A DNA stretch of 64,000 nucleotides, from the NCBI RefSeq assembly GCF_012863495.1, contig NZ_JAAVJL010000001.1, positions 1,612,001 through 1,676,000 on the forward strand. The letters are read 5' to 3'. Below the pieces are notes generated by a model. That model was not told the origin of the DNA, did not search any database, and worked only from the letters and a program-made list of their open reading frames with translations. Source of the stretch: Pseudanabaena yagii GIHE-NHR1 (GTDB taxonomy: Bacteria; Cyanobacteriota; Cyanobacteriia; Pseudanabaenales; Pseudanabaenaceae). The translations under genes and the position numbers were made by a program. This document shows, one piece after another, positions 1 to 10,262 of this stretch. How positions within the stretch are numbered: the first letter of the stretch is position 1; every line of letters begins with the position of its first letter.

Positions 1-3000
1 ACGGGAGGTGATGCATACACCAGTTTTTATGGTTAAGCTCGACGAGTTGCTCGGCAATGTTCAAAAGCTGATATATGGTCATGCTCTCCGTGCAGTGATA
101 GTGGTTGGAGATCGCGGAGAGCTAATTGGGATTGTCACCCAGACAAGTTTCCTACAAGCTCTGAATAGTTTAGAAAAGTCTAACTTATCAGAGAGTTTGG
201 GATCTGGATCTATGATTGCAAGGCAAAAAGCAGATCTAGAAGCGCGTAATGCTCTATTGGCTATGACACATGAGGAATTGCAATGCACTATCGAGGAGCT
301 GCGAGTTAGTACTGAAGAACTAATCGTGCAACATCGCCAGAATGAATATGAACATTTGCGCTATCAAAATTTATTTGACTTTGCTCCTGATGGTTATCTT
401 GTAACAGATTCATCAGGCAAAATCTTGGAGGCAAATCAAGCAGTTTTAGAGATGCTTGCAATTAGCCATGAATATATTTTAGGAAAGCCATTCATTGTTT
501 TTATTGACACTAACCATATAGATCTTTTCTATAATCAACTTAATTACTTTCTATCTCCAGAGCATATCAAAATATCTGAGGAGATGAATCTGATCACACA
601 TCAGGGAAAGAATTTTCCTGCGGAAATTACTATAACCCAAAATATCAATCTCCTCGATAGATCGATTCAACTGTTGTGGATGGTTCGGGATATTAGCGAT
701 CGCAAGCACGCTGAGCAAGAACTTCAGCTAGCTAATCAATCACTGGAATTGAAAGTTAAAGAAAGAACTCAAGACTTATGGCAAGTCAATAAACTGCAAC
801 GGGCAATCCTCGATAGTGCAGATTATGCAATTATCTCCACTGACTTGAATGGAATTATCCAGACCTTTAATGCTGGGGCTGAAAAGATGTTTGGTTACAG
901 CATGGGAGAAGTGATTGGTAAAATTACACCCGAAATCTTTTTCGATCATCAAGAACTCATTGATAGGTCTTCTAATATATTGCCCGAAGGAGAGCGAAAT
1001 ACTTGGGGATTTAGATCATTCTTGGCTATGGCAAGTCAGGGTATCCTTAGTAATGAATGGATAAATATTCGCAAAGATGGATCTCGCTTTCCCGTAGAGT
1101 TATCCGTGACATCTCTAAAGGATGATGATGAAAAAACGATTGGCTTTTTAAGTGTCAGGAAAGATATTAGCGATCGCAAACAAGCTGAGCAAACTATTCT
1201 CCAACAGGCAAATCAAGAAGCTTTATTGCGCGGAATTACTCAACGTATCCGTCAATCCCTCGATCTTCCCATAATTTTTGATACCGCTTGTCAAGAGATT
1301 CAGCAATTACTGCAATGCGATCGCGTTGGCATTTTCAAGTTCTATCCTGAATCTAATTTTGATGATGGTGAATTTGTTGCCGAAGCTGTTGTCGATGGAT
1401 TTAGCTCAGCTATGGAAGAGCATATTCATGACCATTGCTTTGGCGAAAACTATGCCGCTGTCTATGCCCAAGGTCGAGTTCAGGTCGTAAATGATATTGA
1501 TCATGCTGGACTGACGGACTGCCATCGTGATGTTTTGGCAAGGTTTCAAGTACGAGCAAATCTCGTGATTCCATTACTATGTGGTAACGATCTGTGGGGC
1601 TTGCTATGCATCCATCAATGCGCCCATACTCGCCAATGGCAAGAGCGTGAGATTGATCTGATTCAACAAATTGCCAACCAATTAACGATCGCTATTCAAC
1701 AAGCTGATCTCTACGAGCAGCTCCATGCAGAACTATTGATCCGTCAGCAAGCCGAAGCGAAAATATCTATACAATTGCGACGGCAACAGATTTTGGAGGA
1801 AATTACCCAACAAATTCGCGAGTCACTAGATATTCAAGAAATCCTTGCGACAGTAACTCAGAAAATCCAAGATGCACTGTATTGCGATCGCGTGATCGTT
1901 TTCCAATTATTTGCAGATGGTCGAAGCCAAATTGTCGAAGAATCTGTGCATAGTGATTTCCCTACACTCAAAGACATGAGTTGGGAAGATGAAGTTTGGT
2001 CTCAGGAAGTTCTCGATGACTATTGGCAAGGCATTCCCCGCATCGTCCCTGATGTGATGAATGATGTCTGGACAGAATGTTTAGTAGAATATTCAGTCGA
2101 AGGTCGGATTCAGTCCAAAATTGTTGCACCAATTATCCAAGATACTCATATCGACCAAACCCAGCGTTGGGTTACAACCGCAGGAACGAAAAAGCTATGG
2201 GGGGTTTTGGTCGTTCATGCCTGTGCAGAACGCCGAATATGGCAAGAGTCAGAAGCACAACTCCTGCAACAGGTGGCAAATCAATTAGCGATCGCCATTC
2301 AACAAGCAACTCTTTTTGAGCAATCTCAGCAGGAAATTGTGGAACGTAAACTCGCTCAACAACAATTGACGGAAACCAATCAACAGCTATCAATCTCTAA
2401 TCACGAACTCGCCCGTGCAACCCGTCTCAAAGATGAGTTTCTCGCCAATATGAGCCATGAGCTTCGCACTCCCCTCAACGCGATCTTAGGGATTACTGAA
2501 GGTCTAATCGAAGAAGTCTTTGGTTCGATCAATCAACAACAGAATAATATGTTGCAAACAGTCGAAAAGAGCGGTAATCACCTATTGGAGCTAATTAACG
2601 ATATCCTCGATCTATCCAAAATTGAAGCAGGTAAACTGATCTTGGAATGCACAGATACCAATGTCAAGCAGCTCTGCCAGTCCAGCATCATGTTTGTCAA
2701 GCAACAGGCAATGCAAAAGCAGATAAAGCTAGAAATGCAAATATCTCAAGCTATACCCGATCTAGAGATCGATGAGCGTCGTATTCGCCAAGTCCTCATC
2801 AACCTGCTCAATAATGCGGTGAAATTTACACCAGAGGGAGGACGCATTAACCTCGAAGTAACCTTAGAAAGTGTGACTGATAGAGATGACACATCTATAT
2901 CTACACAATCGGTGAGATTTTCCATAATCGATACAGGTATTGGCATTGACGCTGAGGGATTAAAAATATTATTTCAGCCCTTTATCCAAATCGATAGTGC

Positions 3001-3595
3001 GCTCAATCGCAAATATGAAGGTACTGGATTGGGTTTAGCATTAGTCAAACGTATTGTCGAACTACATGGTGGTCATGTGAGTGCTACTAGTGAGATAGGT
3101 GTTGGTAGTCGCTTTATGATCGAGCTTCCCTGCCGAGAATCAAACCACCAATTCTCTAGAGAGGTGGAAAATACTACCCCATCCTCTGAAAATCCCATTG
3201 AACATGATGACAGTCATAGCAAATCACCGCTCATTCTATTAGCCGAAGATAACGAAGCCAATATTGTTACTATTTCCTGCTATCTAGAGGCAAAGGGCTA
3301 TCGGTTGATTGTGGCTAAGGATGGGCAACAAGCGATTAATTTAGTGCGATCGCATAATCCTGACTTAATACTTATGGATATCCAAATGCCTGAAATCGAT
3401 GGGATAGAAGCAATAAAATGGATTCGCAGCAATCATTCTACTGATGTACCCATCATTGCGATTACGGCTCTTGCGATGACAGGCGATCGAGAGATATGTC
3501 TGGAAGCAGGAGCTAATGAATATTTAACCAAGCCTATTAAGCTTAAGCAATTGAATACTAGTATTCAACAAATTTTAAGTGCAGAGAAAAAGTAA
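1..3595 (+). CDS. CBS-PAS-PAS-GAF-GAF hybrid histidine kinase, 5' end outside window
   Basis: This is a cytoplasmic sensor kinase for a phosphorelay. The frame is open to base 2 and begins inside a CBS domain (about residues 1-58, numbering from the GTG at 8), so the true start lies upstream. Two PAS domains follow (about 117-235 and 263-390), then two GAF domains (about 410-566 and 595-768) and a HisKA helix with SHELRTP (phospho-acceptor His about 817). The ATPase shows NLLNNAVKF, DTGIGI and GTGLGL, and a C-terminal receiver has LMDIQMP (Asp about 1124). No membrane segment is seen. GAF, kinase and receiver sequences are very like those of the next kinase, so the two are tandem paralogs. 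Signal and output partner are unknown. One GAF could bind a bilin, but no clear chromophore Cys motif was identified. Confidence 0.93.
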   Translation, partial: REVMHTPVFMVKLDELLGNVQKLIYGHALRAVIVVGDRGELIGIVTQTSFLQALNSLEKSNLSESLGSGSMIARQKADLEARNALLAMTHEELQCTIEELRVSTEELIVQHRQNEYEHLRYQNLFDFAPDGYLVTDSSGKILEANQAVLEMLAISHEYILGKPFIVFIDTNHIDLFYNQLNYFLSPEHIKISEEMNLITHQGKNFPAEITITQNINLLDRSIQLLWMVRDISDRKHAEQELQLANQSLELKVKERTQDLWQVNKLQRAILDSADYAIISTDLNGIIQTFNAGAEKMFGYSMGEVIGKITPEIFFDHQELIDRSSNILPEGERNTWGFRSFLAMASQGILSNEWINIRKDGSRFPVELSVTSLKDDDEKTIGFLSVRKDISDRKQAEQTILQQANQEALLRGITQRIRQSLDLPIIFDTACQEIQQLLQCDRVGIFKFYPESNFDDGEFVAEAVVDGFSSAMEEHIHDHCFGENYAAVYAQGRVQVVNDIDHAGLTDCHRDVLARFQVRANLVIPLLCGNDLWGLLCIHQCAHTRQWQEREIDLIQQIANQLTIAIQQADLYEQLHAELLIRQQAEAKISIQLRRQQILEEITQQIRESLDIQEILATVTQKIQDALYCDRVIVFQLFADGRSQIVEESVHSDFPTLKDMSWEDEVWSQEVLDDYWQGIPRIVPDVMNDVWTECLVEYSVEGRIQSKIVAPIIQDTHIDQTQRWVTTAGTKKLWGVLVVHACAERRIWQESEAQLLQQVANQLAIAIQQATLFEQSQQEIVERKLAQQQLTETNQQLSISNHELARATRLKDEFLANMSHELRTPLNAILGITEGLIEEVFGSINQQQNNMLQTVEKSGNHLLELINDILDLSKIEAGKLILECTDTNVKQLCQSSIMFVKQQAMQKQIKLEMQISQAIPDLEIDERRIRQVLINLLNNAVKFTPEGGRINLEVTLESVTDRDDTSISTQSVRFSIIDTGIGIDAEGLKILFQPFIQIDSALNRKYEGTGLGLALVKRIVELHGGHVSATSEIGVGSRFMIELPCRESNHQFSREVENTTPSSENPIEHDDSHSKSPLILLAEDNEANIVTISCYLEAKGYRLIVAKDGQQAINLVRSHNPDLILMDIQMPEIDGIEAIKWIRSNHSTDVPIIAITALAMTGDREICLEAGANEYLTKPIKLKQLNTSIQQILSAEKK

Positions 3596-3648
3596 CGTGT
3601 AATTTTTGGGTGTTGTTCTAGCCTTAACATTTCTAGTCTTGAAATATT

Positions 3649-3739
3649 AGGACTTACGCATCGAGGAGATGTGATGAGGGCTTCGCCCTCATCACATCTC
3701 CTCAAAACCCCGTAAACTCGTTAGCATTGCGTAAGTCCT
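3649..3739. repeat. MITE-like element with 12-bp terminal inverted repeats
   Basis: The left end AGGACTTACGCA (3649-3660) is the exact inverse of TGCGTAAGTCCT at 3728-3739. Inside lies a long perfect palindrome (about 3664-3704) centred on GGCTTCGCC. No reading frame fits in the 91 bp. Similar ends occur in cyanobacterial insertion sequences and their nonautonomous derivatives (recall, not a search). It lies directly in front of a broken receiver-domain fragment. Confidence 0.7.
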
Positions 3740-3741
3740 AA

Positions 3742-3924
3742 ATTAAACAAATTCGCCTCAATCCCGATTTAGTAAATATTCCGATCGTTGCATTAACAGC
3801 TTTGACAATGGTGGGCGATCACGAAAAATGTCTAGAAGCAGGTGCTAGTGATTACTTAGCTAAACCAGTTAAGCTAAAAACATTAGCTGATACAATTTGG
3901 AGTATTTTAGGCAACAGGAAGTAG
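3742..3924 (+). pseudogene. C-terminal remnant of a third hybrid kinase (receiver-domain tail)
   Basis: Translation from 3742 gives about 60 residues ending at TAG 3924 that match the last part of the receiver domain of the downstream kinase (its DNA around 6500-6660). The first 30 or so bases are almost identical to that gene. The fragment keeps the LTAL switch region and the DYLAKPVKL conserved-lysine region, but it lacks the phospho-acceptor Asp and any start codon. The MITE-like element ends 2 bp upstream. I infer loss of most of a third paralog by recombination or by insertion plus deletion. Confidence 0.8.
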
Positions 3925-3952
3925 AATACACGTTAGATTCTACGAATTGTTT

Positions 3953-6664
3953 ATGCTTACTCTCGCACATTCTAAGCGCCCTAATGATTTGAAGTCGGCA
4001 ATCATTCCAAATCCCTTAGTGGTGTCTGCCGATGCAACTGTCATGGATGCGATCGCCTTAATGAGTAGTAGGCGATCTCAATGTGATGCAGAGAATCATA
4101 GTGACAATCATCGGCAACAATTTCTGCAAGAGGCAAGATCTAGCTGTGTCTTGGTATTAGAAGGTGAAAAGTTAATCGGCATAATGACTGAGCGAGATGT
4201 GGTTCGCCTCAGCGCTCAGCAGCAAGACCTCAATCGTCTATTAGTCCGAGAGGTGATGGCACATCCTGTGGTTACTTTGCGCGAGTCTGACCTTACAGAT
4301 TTGTTGTTAGCAGTCAATTTACTTCAGCAATACCATATTCGCCATTTGCCACTTCTCGACGATCAAGATCTCCTCGTGGGAATGGTAACTCACGAAAGCT
4401 TACGACAAATTTCTCGTCCCATCGATCTCATGCGGCTGCGATTGGTGGCGGAGGTAATGACTCCTGATGTAGTGAGTGCTGCTCCTGATCGTTCGATGTT
4501 GGCGATCGCGCAAATGATGGCGGAGCAGAAAATTAGTTCGGTGATGATTGTTGAGACAAGCAGTGCTGATGCCTCCCTACAGATTCCTGTGGGCATAGTG
4601 ACCGAGCGTGATGTTGTGCAGTTTCAAGCTCTAGGCTTAAACCTTGAAACCTGTATCGCGCATACGGTAATGAGTACGCCGATCTTTTCCGTCAAGCCAG
4701 AGGATAACCTCTTGACGGTGCAGCAAATTATGGAGCAGAGGTTGATTCGGCGCTTGGCGGTGACAGGTGAATTTGGCGAACTATTAGGAATCGTCACACA
4801 GACCAGTTTGCTCCAAGCTTTAAATCCGACTGAAATATATAATTTAGCCAAGGTTTTAGAAGCAAAAGTAGAACAACTAGAATCAGAAAAAGTAACTCTG
4901 TTAGAAAATCGCAATATTGAGTTAGAACTTCAGGTTGGAATTACTCAACGTATACGTCAATCCCTCGATCTCCCAATAATTTTTGATACCGCTTGTCAAG
5001 AAATTCAGCAATTGCTGCAATGCGATCGCGTCGGTATCTTTAAATTCGATCCTGATTCTAATTTTGATGATGGCGAATTTGTTGCCGAATCCGTTGCCGA
5101 TGGATTGATCTCCGTCATGAAAGTTCGCATTCATGATCATTGCTTTGGCGAAGGCTATGCCGCCGCCTATGCCCAAGGTCGAATACAGGTCGTGAATGAT
5201 ATAGATAATGCTGGGCTGATCGACTGTCATCGCGATGTCTTGGCGCAATTTCAGGTGCGGGCAAATCTGGTGATTCCCTTACTATGTGGCAACAACCTAT
5301 GGGGCTTAGTGTGCATCCATCAATGCGCTCATACTCGCCAATGGCAAGAGCATGAGATTAATCTAGTCCAACAAATTGCAAATCAATTATCGATCGCCAT
5401 TCAGCAAGCTAGTCTATATTCGCAATCTCAACAAGAAATTGCGGAACGGAAACAAGCCCAGCAACAATTAACCGAAACCAACCAACAACTCGCCCGTGCA
5501 ACCAGACTCAAAGACGAATTTCTCGCCAATATGAGCCACGAACTGCGGACACCGCTCAATTCGATTTTGGGAATGAATGAAGCTCTACAGGATGGAATAT
5601 TTGGCAGTATTAATGAGCGCCAGCTTAAAGCATTGCAAACCATTGAGAGTAGCAGTACGCATCTTTTAGCATTGATTAATGACATTCTCGATGTTGCCAA
5701 AATTGAGTCTGGACAAGTCACGCTAGAGCTAACAGCGACAGGGATCGACAGCCTCTGCAAGTCGAGCTTAGCATTTATCAAACAGCAAGCATTAACAAAG
5801 CGAATTCAATTAATACATAGAGTTCCTAAGTATTTGCCAGAAATAATGCTAGATGAAACGCGGATTCGACAAGTCTTAATCAATCTGCTAAATAATGCTG
5901 TTAAATTTACTCTGGAAGGAGGGACAATCACTTTAGAAGTATCGCAAGTTCAACTTGAAAGTAGTACAACTAATCTAACGCCTCTAAATTACTTAAAGAT
6001 AGCCGTGATTGATACGGGGATAGGCATCTCGGCAGAGAACATGCAGAAACTGTTCCAGCCCTTTATCCAAATCGATAGTGCGCTGAATCGTCAATATAAA
6101 GGCACGGGATTGGGGTTAGCTTTAGTCAGAAGGCTTGTCGAACTTCACGGAGGAACCATAGAACTGACAAGTGAGGTGGGAGTCGGTAGTTGCTTTGCGA
6201 TTAATCTTCCCATTAATATCGGCTCCCCAGCAATCGAAGAACGAACTGAGCAGGACTTGTCAGGACAGTCTCAGATAGGTCAAAGCCAAACTGAAGAACT
6301 AATTTCACCCTTGATTTTGCTAGCAGAAGATAACGAGGCTAATATTGCGACATTCTCCAGCTATCTAGAAGCTAAAGGTTATCGCGTTGTCTTGGCAAAA
6401 GATGGGCAACAGGCGATCGATCTTGCTAAGGCTCATCATCCTGACTTGGTTTTGATGGATATCCAGATGCCAGTTATTGATGGGATTGAAGCAATTAAAC
6501 AAATTCGCCTCAATCCCGATTTAGTAGATATTCCGATTATCGCCTTAACAGCTTTGGCAATGGTAGGCGATCACGAGAGCTGTCTAGAAGCTGGCGCTAA
6601 TGATTATCTGAGTAAGCCAATTAAACTCAAGCAACTCGCCGCCACCATTCAAAAGCTTTTATAA
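3953..6664 (+). CDS. CBS(x4)-GAF hybrid histidine kinase with receiver domain
   Basis: A soluble hybrid sensor kinase of about 903 residues. Four CBS motifs form two Bateman modules (about residues 15-155 and 160-290) and suggest adenine-nucleotide or other ligand sensing. A coiled coil and one GAF domain (about 330-490) follow, then HisKA with NMSHELRTPL (His about 529), the ATPase with NLLNNAVKF, DTGIGI and GTGLGL, and a receiver with LMDIQMPVIDG (Asp about 836). ATG 3953 is preferred over the TTG at 3947. The gene is a paralog of the upstream kinase, which has PAS domains and an extra GAF in addition. A hairpin terminator follows directly. Confidence 0.93.
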   Translation: MLTLAHSKRPNDLKSAIIPNPLVVSADATVMDAIALMSSRRSQCDAENHSDNHRQQFLQEARSSCVLVLEGEKLIGIMTERDVVRLSAQQQDLNRLLVREVMAHPVVTLRESDLTDLLLAVNLLQQYHIRHLPLLDDQDLLVGMVTHESLRQISRPIDLMRLRLVAEVMTPDVVSAAPDRSMLAIAQMMAEQKISSVMIVETSSADASLQIPVGIVTERDVVQFQALGLNLETCIAHTVMSTPIFSVKPEDNLLTVQQIMEQRLIRRLAVTGEFGELLGIVTQTSLLQALNPTEIYNLAKVLEAKVEQLESEKVTLLENRNIELELQVGITQRIRQSLDLPIIFDTACQEIQQLLQCDRVGIFKFDPDSNFDDGEFVAESVADGLISVMKVRIHDHCFGEGYAAAYAQGRIQVVNDIDNAGLIDCHRDVLAQFQVRANLVIPLLCGNNLWGLVCIHQCAHTRQWQEHEINLVQQIANQLSIAIQQASLYSQSQQEIAERKQAQQQLTETNQQLARATRLKDEFLANMSHELRTPLNSILGMNEALQDGIFGSINERQLKALQTIESSSTHLLALINDILDVAKIESGQVTLELTATGIDSLCKSSLAFIKQQALTKRIQLIHRVPKYLPEIMLDETRIRQVLINLLNNAVKFTLEGGTITLEVSQVQLESSTTNLTPLNYLKIAVIDTGIGISAENMQKLFQPFIQIDSALNRQYKGTGLGLALVRRLVELHGGTIELTSEVGVGSCFAINLPINIGSPAIEERTEQDLSGQSQIGQSQTEELISPLILLAEDNEANIATFSSYLEAKGYRVVLAKDGQQAIDLAKAHHPDLVLMDIQMPVIDGIEAIKQIRLNPDLVDIPIIALTALAMVGDHESCLEAGANDYLSKPIKLKQLAATIQKLL

Positions 6665-6693
6665 AAAGAGCGACGCTTCGCGCCGCTCTTTTT
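6663..6693. terminator. Hairpin terminator between convergent genes
   Basis: AAAAAGAGCG pairs with CGCTCTTTTT around a GC-rich loop, giving a T-run on both strands. It lies between the plus-strand kinase and the minus-strand methyltransferase, so it can serve both. Confidence 0.8.
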
Positions 6694-6713
6694 ATCATCA
6701 CAAAGCTGCTAAC

Positions 6714-7595
6714 TTATGGCTTGATGAATTTCAATGTCATGCGATCGCTTTCACCGATAGCGAGATAGCGCTCTTTATCTTTTTCACCTTGGCGTAATGT
6801 CGGGGGTAATGTCCAAACCCCAGCCGCGTAGTCCTTAGTATCTTTAGGATTGGCATTAATTTCTGACTTGCCAAGCAACTTAAATCCTACCTTTTCAATT
6901 GCTGCGATCACTGCATCCTCAGCAATATAACCAGTCTTGGCACTCTCCTTCGCACTTGTCCCTGCCTTCGCACGATGTTCTTCTACGCCAAAAATACCTT
7001 TGGGTTTGAGCGCCTTAAAAGCTGCTTCATAAACTTTTTGATCGTAACCAGCCGATACCCAGTTATGGATATTGCGAAATGTTAGGACTAAATCCACAGA
7101 ATTATCGGGAGCAAGGGTTAATTTGTTCGGTGGTGCGATCGTGGCGACTTTCACTTTACCGAAGATAGCTGGATTGGAAGCTAATTTTTCCTGCAAAACT
7201 TTAGCGTATTTGTCTGTATTCGGATCGGAATTAGTGACAATTAACTGTCCGCGATCGCGCAGGAAGGGGGCAAGAATTTCTGTATACCAACCGTTTCCTG
7301 CCCATAGTTCAACGACTGTCTGGTTAGGACGGATTCCAAAAAATTCCAAGGTTTCAATCGGATGGCGATCGCGATCGCGGGCACGGTTTTTTGGCGATCG
7401 ATGGGGACTAGCCACTACTGTTTTTAAGGTGGGATTTTTAAGCGCTAAATCAATTGAGTTCGCGTTGGGAGTAGCATTGGCAAAGTTTCCTAACGCGCTT
7501 ACACTCACTAATACCGCAAAAGCTATGCCTAGAATTTTCAGTAACTTAGGACGTAGCAATGACTGCACAATTCGGTTGAACTTCTGTTTGAACAT
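6714..7595 (-). CDS. Exported class I SAM-methyltransferase-like protein
   Basis: A 293-residue protein with a basic N-terminus, a hydrophobic stretch and an ANA-type cleavage site near residue 41, so probably exported or membrane tethered. The mature part has a Rossmann methyltransferase core: VVELWAGNGWYTE is the SAM-binding loop, followed by LIVTNSDP and LVLTFRNIHNW. It resembles the predicted periplasmic methyltransferase group (COG4798 type, from memory). A SAM enzyme outside the cytoplasm is biochemically odd, so the real substrate or cofactor is open. It is transcribed alone, convergent with the kinase upstream. Confidence 0.8.
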   Translation of the reverse strand: MFKQKFNRIVQSLLRPKLLKILGIAFAVLVSVSALGNFANATPNANSIDLALKNPTLKTVVASPHRSPKNRARDRDRHPIETLEFFGIRPNQTVVELWAGNGWYTEILAPFLRDRGQLIVTNSDPNTDKYAKVLQEKLASNPAIFGKVKVATIAPPNKLTLAPDNSVDLVLTFRNIHNWVSAGYDQKVYEAAFKALKPKGIFGVEEHRAKAGTSAKESAKTGYIAEDAVIAAIEKVGFKLLGKSEINANPKDTKDYAAGVWTLPPTLRQGEKDKERYLAIGESDRMTLKFIKP

Positions 7596-7762
7596 TCGAT
7601 GTTATGTGAAACTAATATTTAGATTGCTAAAGATTACCAAGTTTATGTTTGGATCGCAGGATATGCACGTAACAAAAGAGATTTGATTCGTAATTATTCG
7701 CTTTACAAATCAAATTACGAATCTCAATCCTTAGAAAAGGGACTTAATCCCCTTGTTCTTGA

Positions 7763-7813
7763 AGTGAATAACTAGAGGTGTGCGGCTTTGCCGCACACCT
7801 CTAGTTATTCACT
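7763..7813. repeat. Perfect 23-bp stem palindrome
   Basis: Two exact 23-nt arms flank the loop CTTTG in the gap between the divergent methyltransferase and dehydrogenase genes. The inner part of the stem is GTGCGG/CCGCAC. It belongs to the set of long palindromes with unrelated arms that recurs through this window. It is not followed by a T-run, and its position upstream of two divergent genes argues against a simple terminator. Confidence 0.85.
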
Positions 7814-7882
7814 ATTTTTCGAGTGGGAAGGGAGTAAAGTGCTGTATCTTGAATAATTACGATATTTGCACGTTATTTCAAC

Positions 7883-8794
7883 ATGACTCAAAAGATTGCC
7901 TTTCTTGGTTTGGGCTTAATGGGTGGGGCAATGGCCGCCAATCTGGTGAAACGGGGGTATTCAGTCATCGGATGGAATCGTACCCAAGGTCGCCCCACGC
8001 TTGCCCCATTTACCAATGCAGGTGGTACATTAGCCCAGACGTTACAAGAAGCAGTCAGCGATGCCGATGTCATATTTTCCTGTCTCGGTGATGTACCTGA
8101 TGTCACCGAGGTACTAATTGGCGAGCATGGGGCAATGAATTTTGCTAAAGCCAATGCCCTATTTATCGATACCAGCACCATCGGCAGTGATGCCGCCAAA
8201 GTCATTGCTAATGCTTTAATGCACGATGGTTTACGATTTTTAGATGCGCCAGTATCGGGTGGAGATGTGGGCGCACGCAATGGCACATTAACCTTTATGG
8301 TCGGGGGCAATCCTGAGGATTTACAGGAATGTAGACCACTCTTTGAGGCGATGGGCAGCAATATTAAGCATTGTGGAGCGATCGGCAGTGGTCAAGCCGT
8401 CAAACTCTGCAATCAAACTCTTGTATCTGTATATATGCTTGCCCTTTGCGAAACGATGCAGATGGCGAAAAAAATGGGTATCGATCCACAGTTGGTCGTC
8501 GATGTTTGTGGCAGTGGTGCGGCTGGTTCATGGGCTTTAACTAATCTTGGGATGAAAGTTGCCACAGGCGATTATCAACCGGGATTTGCAATTAAACATA
8601 TGCTCAAAGACCTACGCCTCGTCCAAGAAATCAGTCAGGGAGTTGGTCAAATTTCAGATTCCCAAGATTTTGCCACCAATTTACCCGCGATCGCCCTCGC
8701 CATTGAGAATTTCCAAAAGGTGAGTCAACTTGATGACGGTCAAGGTGCAGAACAGGGCACACAAGCAATGATTCGTGCTTATCACAGCGCTTAA
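7883..8794 (+). CDS. NAD(P)-dependent beta-hydroxyacid dehydrogenase (3-hydroxyisobutyrate dehydrogenase family)
   Basis: A cytoplasmic oxidoreductase of 303 residues, the usual family length. It shows the N-terminal dinucleotide motif GLGLMGGAMA, the substrate-binding stretch DAPVSGGDVGA near residue 120 and the catalytic-lysine helix GSGQAVKLCNQ near residue 170. The C-terminal helical domain is complete. Members reduce or oxidise short beta-hydroxyacids or aldehydes (glyoxylate, succinic semialdehyde, tartronate semialdehyde). The exact substrate cannot be read from sequence. A palindrome that could act as terminator begins at the stop codon. Confidence 0.88.
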   Translation: MTQKIAFLGLGLMGGAMAANLVKRGYSVIGWNRTQGRPTLAPFTNAGGTLAQTLQEAVSDADVIFSCLGDVPDVTEVLIGEHGAMNFAKANALFIDTSTIGSDAAKVIANALMHDGLRFLDAPVSGGDVGARNGTLTFMVGGNPEDLQECRPLFEAMGSNIKHCGAIGSGQAVKLCNQTLVSVYMLALCETMQMAKKMGIDPQLVVDVCGSGAAGSWALTNLGMKVATGDYQPGFAIKHMLKDLRLVQEISQGVGQISDSQDFATNLPAIALAIENFQKVSQLDDGQGAEQGTQAMIRAYHSA

Positions 8795-8840
8795 GATATT
8801 TTTTGAAAGGATTGCTTCGCAATCCTTCAAAAAATATCTT
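8793..8840. terminator. Long hairpin at gene end
   Basis: Arms AAGATATTTTTTGAAAGGATTG and the inverse of it (one bulged base) flank the loop CTTCG, starting inside the stop codon of the dehydrogenase gene. A very similar centre, GTTGCTTCGCAAC, recurs at 54519-54567. Confidence 0.7.
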
Positions 8841-8904
8841 GTGGTTTGTTTGCTCGAAAATTGCTGTGATTTCGATATAGCCTTTGCATCGTACTTTACA
8901 TGGT

Positions 8905-8976
8905 GCAAATGGCGAAAAACGGTAAAAATCGCTAAGCGATTTTTACCGTTTTTCGCTTTCGTCGAACTGACGTTAT
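8905..8976. repeat. Dispersed hairpin repeat ending in CGAACTGACGTTA, copy 1
   Basis: A 22-bp inverted repeat (8912-8956; GCGAAAAACGGTAAAAATCGC and inverse) is followed by TCGAACTGACGTTAT. A diverged copy with the same layout lies at 16121-16192, next to the insertion sequence. The terminal CGAACTGACGTTA is found again after a hairpin near 37629. No reading frame is present. Confidence 0.65.
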
Positions 8977-9082
8977 AAGCGTACTTTTGTTACTTTGTTA
9001 TAAATCTAGCAAACTCAAACAAGTATGCTTTGATACAATGCGAAGTTAATCCCGTAAAGATGCCTCCGCTCCTCCAGAAAAA

Positions 9083-10252
9083 ATGCAACTGGCAAAACGA
9101 CTTCGTAATATTCAGCCTTCCTTAACTTTAGCGATCGACGCAAAAGCTAAGGCAATGAAGGCTAGTGGAATTGATGTTTGTAGCTTTAGTGCTGGCGAAC
9201 CCGACTTTGATACCCCCGATCACATCAAGGCTGCTGCTAAATTAGCACTCGATCAAGGCAAGACCCGCTATACTGCTGCCTCAGGTATACCCGAACTCAA
9301 ACAAGCGATCGCCGCCAAACTCCTGCGCGAAAATCACCTAACTTACAAGCCTGAACAAATCATCGTCACCAATGGTGGTAAGCATTCGCTCTACAATCTG
9401 ATGATGGCGATCTTGGATGAAGGCGACGAAGTCATTATTCCTGTACCTTTCTGGGTGAGCTATCCCGAAATGGCAAAACTTGCCGAGGCAACACCCATAT
9501 TTGTCGTCACCTCTGAAGACAATGGCTACAAAATTACCCCTGAGCAATTAGAAGCGGCGATCACTCCTAAGACCAAGCTATTTGTTCTCAATTCTCCCTC
9601 TAATCCCACAGGCATGGTCTATTCACCTGAGGAAATTAAAGCTCTAGCGGATGTCCTAGAGCGACATCCTCAGGTTTACATCGTCTCCGATGAGATTTAC
9701 GAAAAGATTCTCTATGATGGTGCAACCCATCTCAGTATCGCCACTGTTAGCCAGACTATGTACGATCGCACAATCATTAGTAGTGGCTTTGCCAAGGGCT
9801 ACTCGATGACGGGTTGGCGGATTGGTTATCTTGCAGGTGCTTTAGATATTATTAAAGCTGCCACCATCATCCAAGGACATAGCACCTCAAATGTCTGTAC
9901 CTTTGCCCAGTATGGGGCAGTCACGGCTCTCAATAGCTCTCAAGACTGTGTGGAAACAATGCGGAAAGCCTTTGAGGAACGCCGTGATGTGATGTATGAC
10001 CTGTTAACTTCCATTTCAGGTATTACCTGCCCTAAACCCGATGGAGCCTTCTATCTATTTCCTAGCATCAAAGCTTTTGGAATACCTTCCCTAGAATTTT
10101 GTGACAAGCTGCTAGAAGGATCTCAAGTTGCGGTAATTCCGGGGATTGCCTTTGGTCTGGATAATTGCATCCGTCTTTCCTACGCAACCGATTTGGGAAC
10201 AATTCGCGAGGGCTGCGATCGCATTCGCCAATTTATCGAAAAAAATTTTTAG
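9083..10252 (+). CDS. aspC: Aspartate aminotransferase, PLP class I
   Basis: A cytoplasmic fold-type I transaminase of 389 residues that interconverts aspartate/2-oxoglutarate and oxaloacetate/glutamate. Visible motifs are [13 protein letters not shown], the Asn/Pro signature [20 protein letters not shown], and the PLP-lysine segment [16 protein letters not shown] near residue 235. The C-terminal Arg lies in NCIRLSYA. Length and motifs fit the subgroup Ib aspartate (or aspartate/prephenate) aminotransferases common in cyanobacteria. A strong hairpin terminator follows within 12 bp, so the gene is probably monocistronic. Confidence 0.9.
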   Translation: MQLAKRLRNIQPSLTLAIDAKAKAMKASGIDVCSFSAGEPDFDTPDHIKAAAKLALDQGKTRYTAASGIPELKQAIAAKLLRENHLTYKPEQIIVTNGGKHSLYNLMMAILDEGDEVIIPVPFWVSYPEMAKLAEATPIFVVTSEDNGYKITPEQLEAAITPKTKLFVLNSPSNPTGMVYSPEEIKALADVLERHPQVYIVSDEIYEKILYDGATHLSIATVSQTMYDRTIISSGFAKGYSMTGWRIGYLAGALDIIKAATIIQGHSTSNVCTFAQYGAVTALNSSQDCVETMRKAFEERRDVMYDLLTSISGITCPKPDGAFYLFPSIKAFGIPSLEFCDKLLEGSQVAVIPGIAFGLDNCIRLSYATDLGTIREGCDRIRQFIEKNF

Positions 10253-10262
10253 TTTCTAAATA

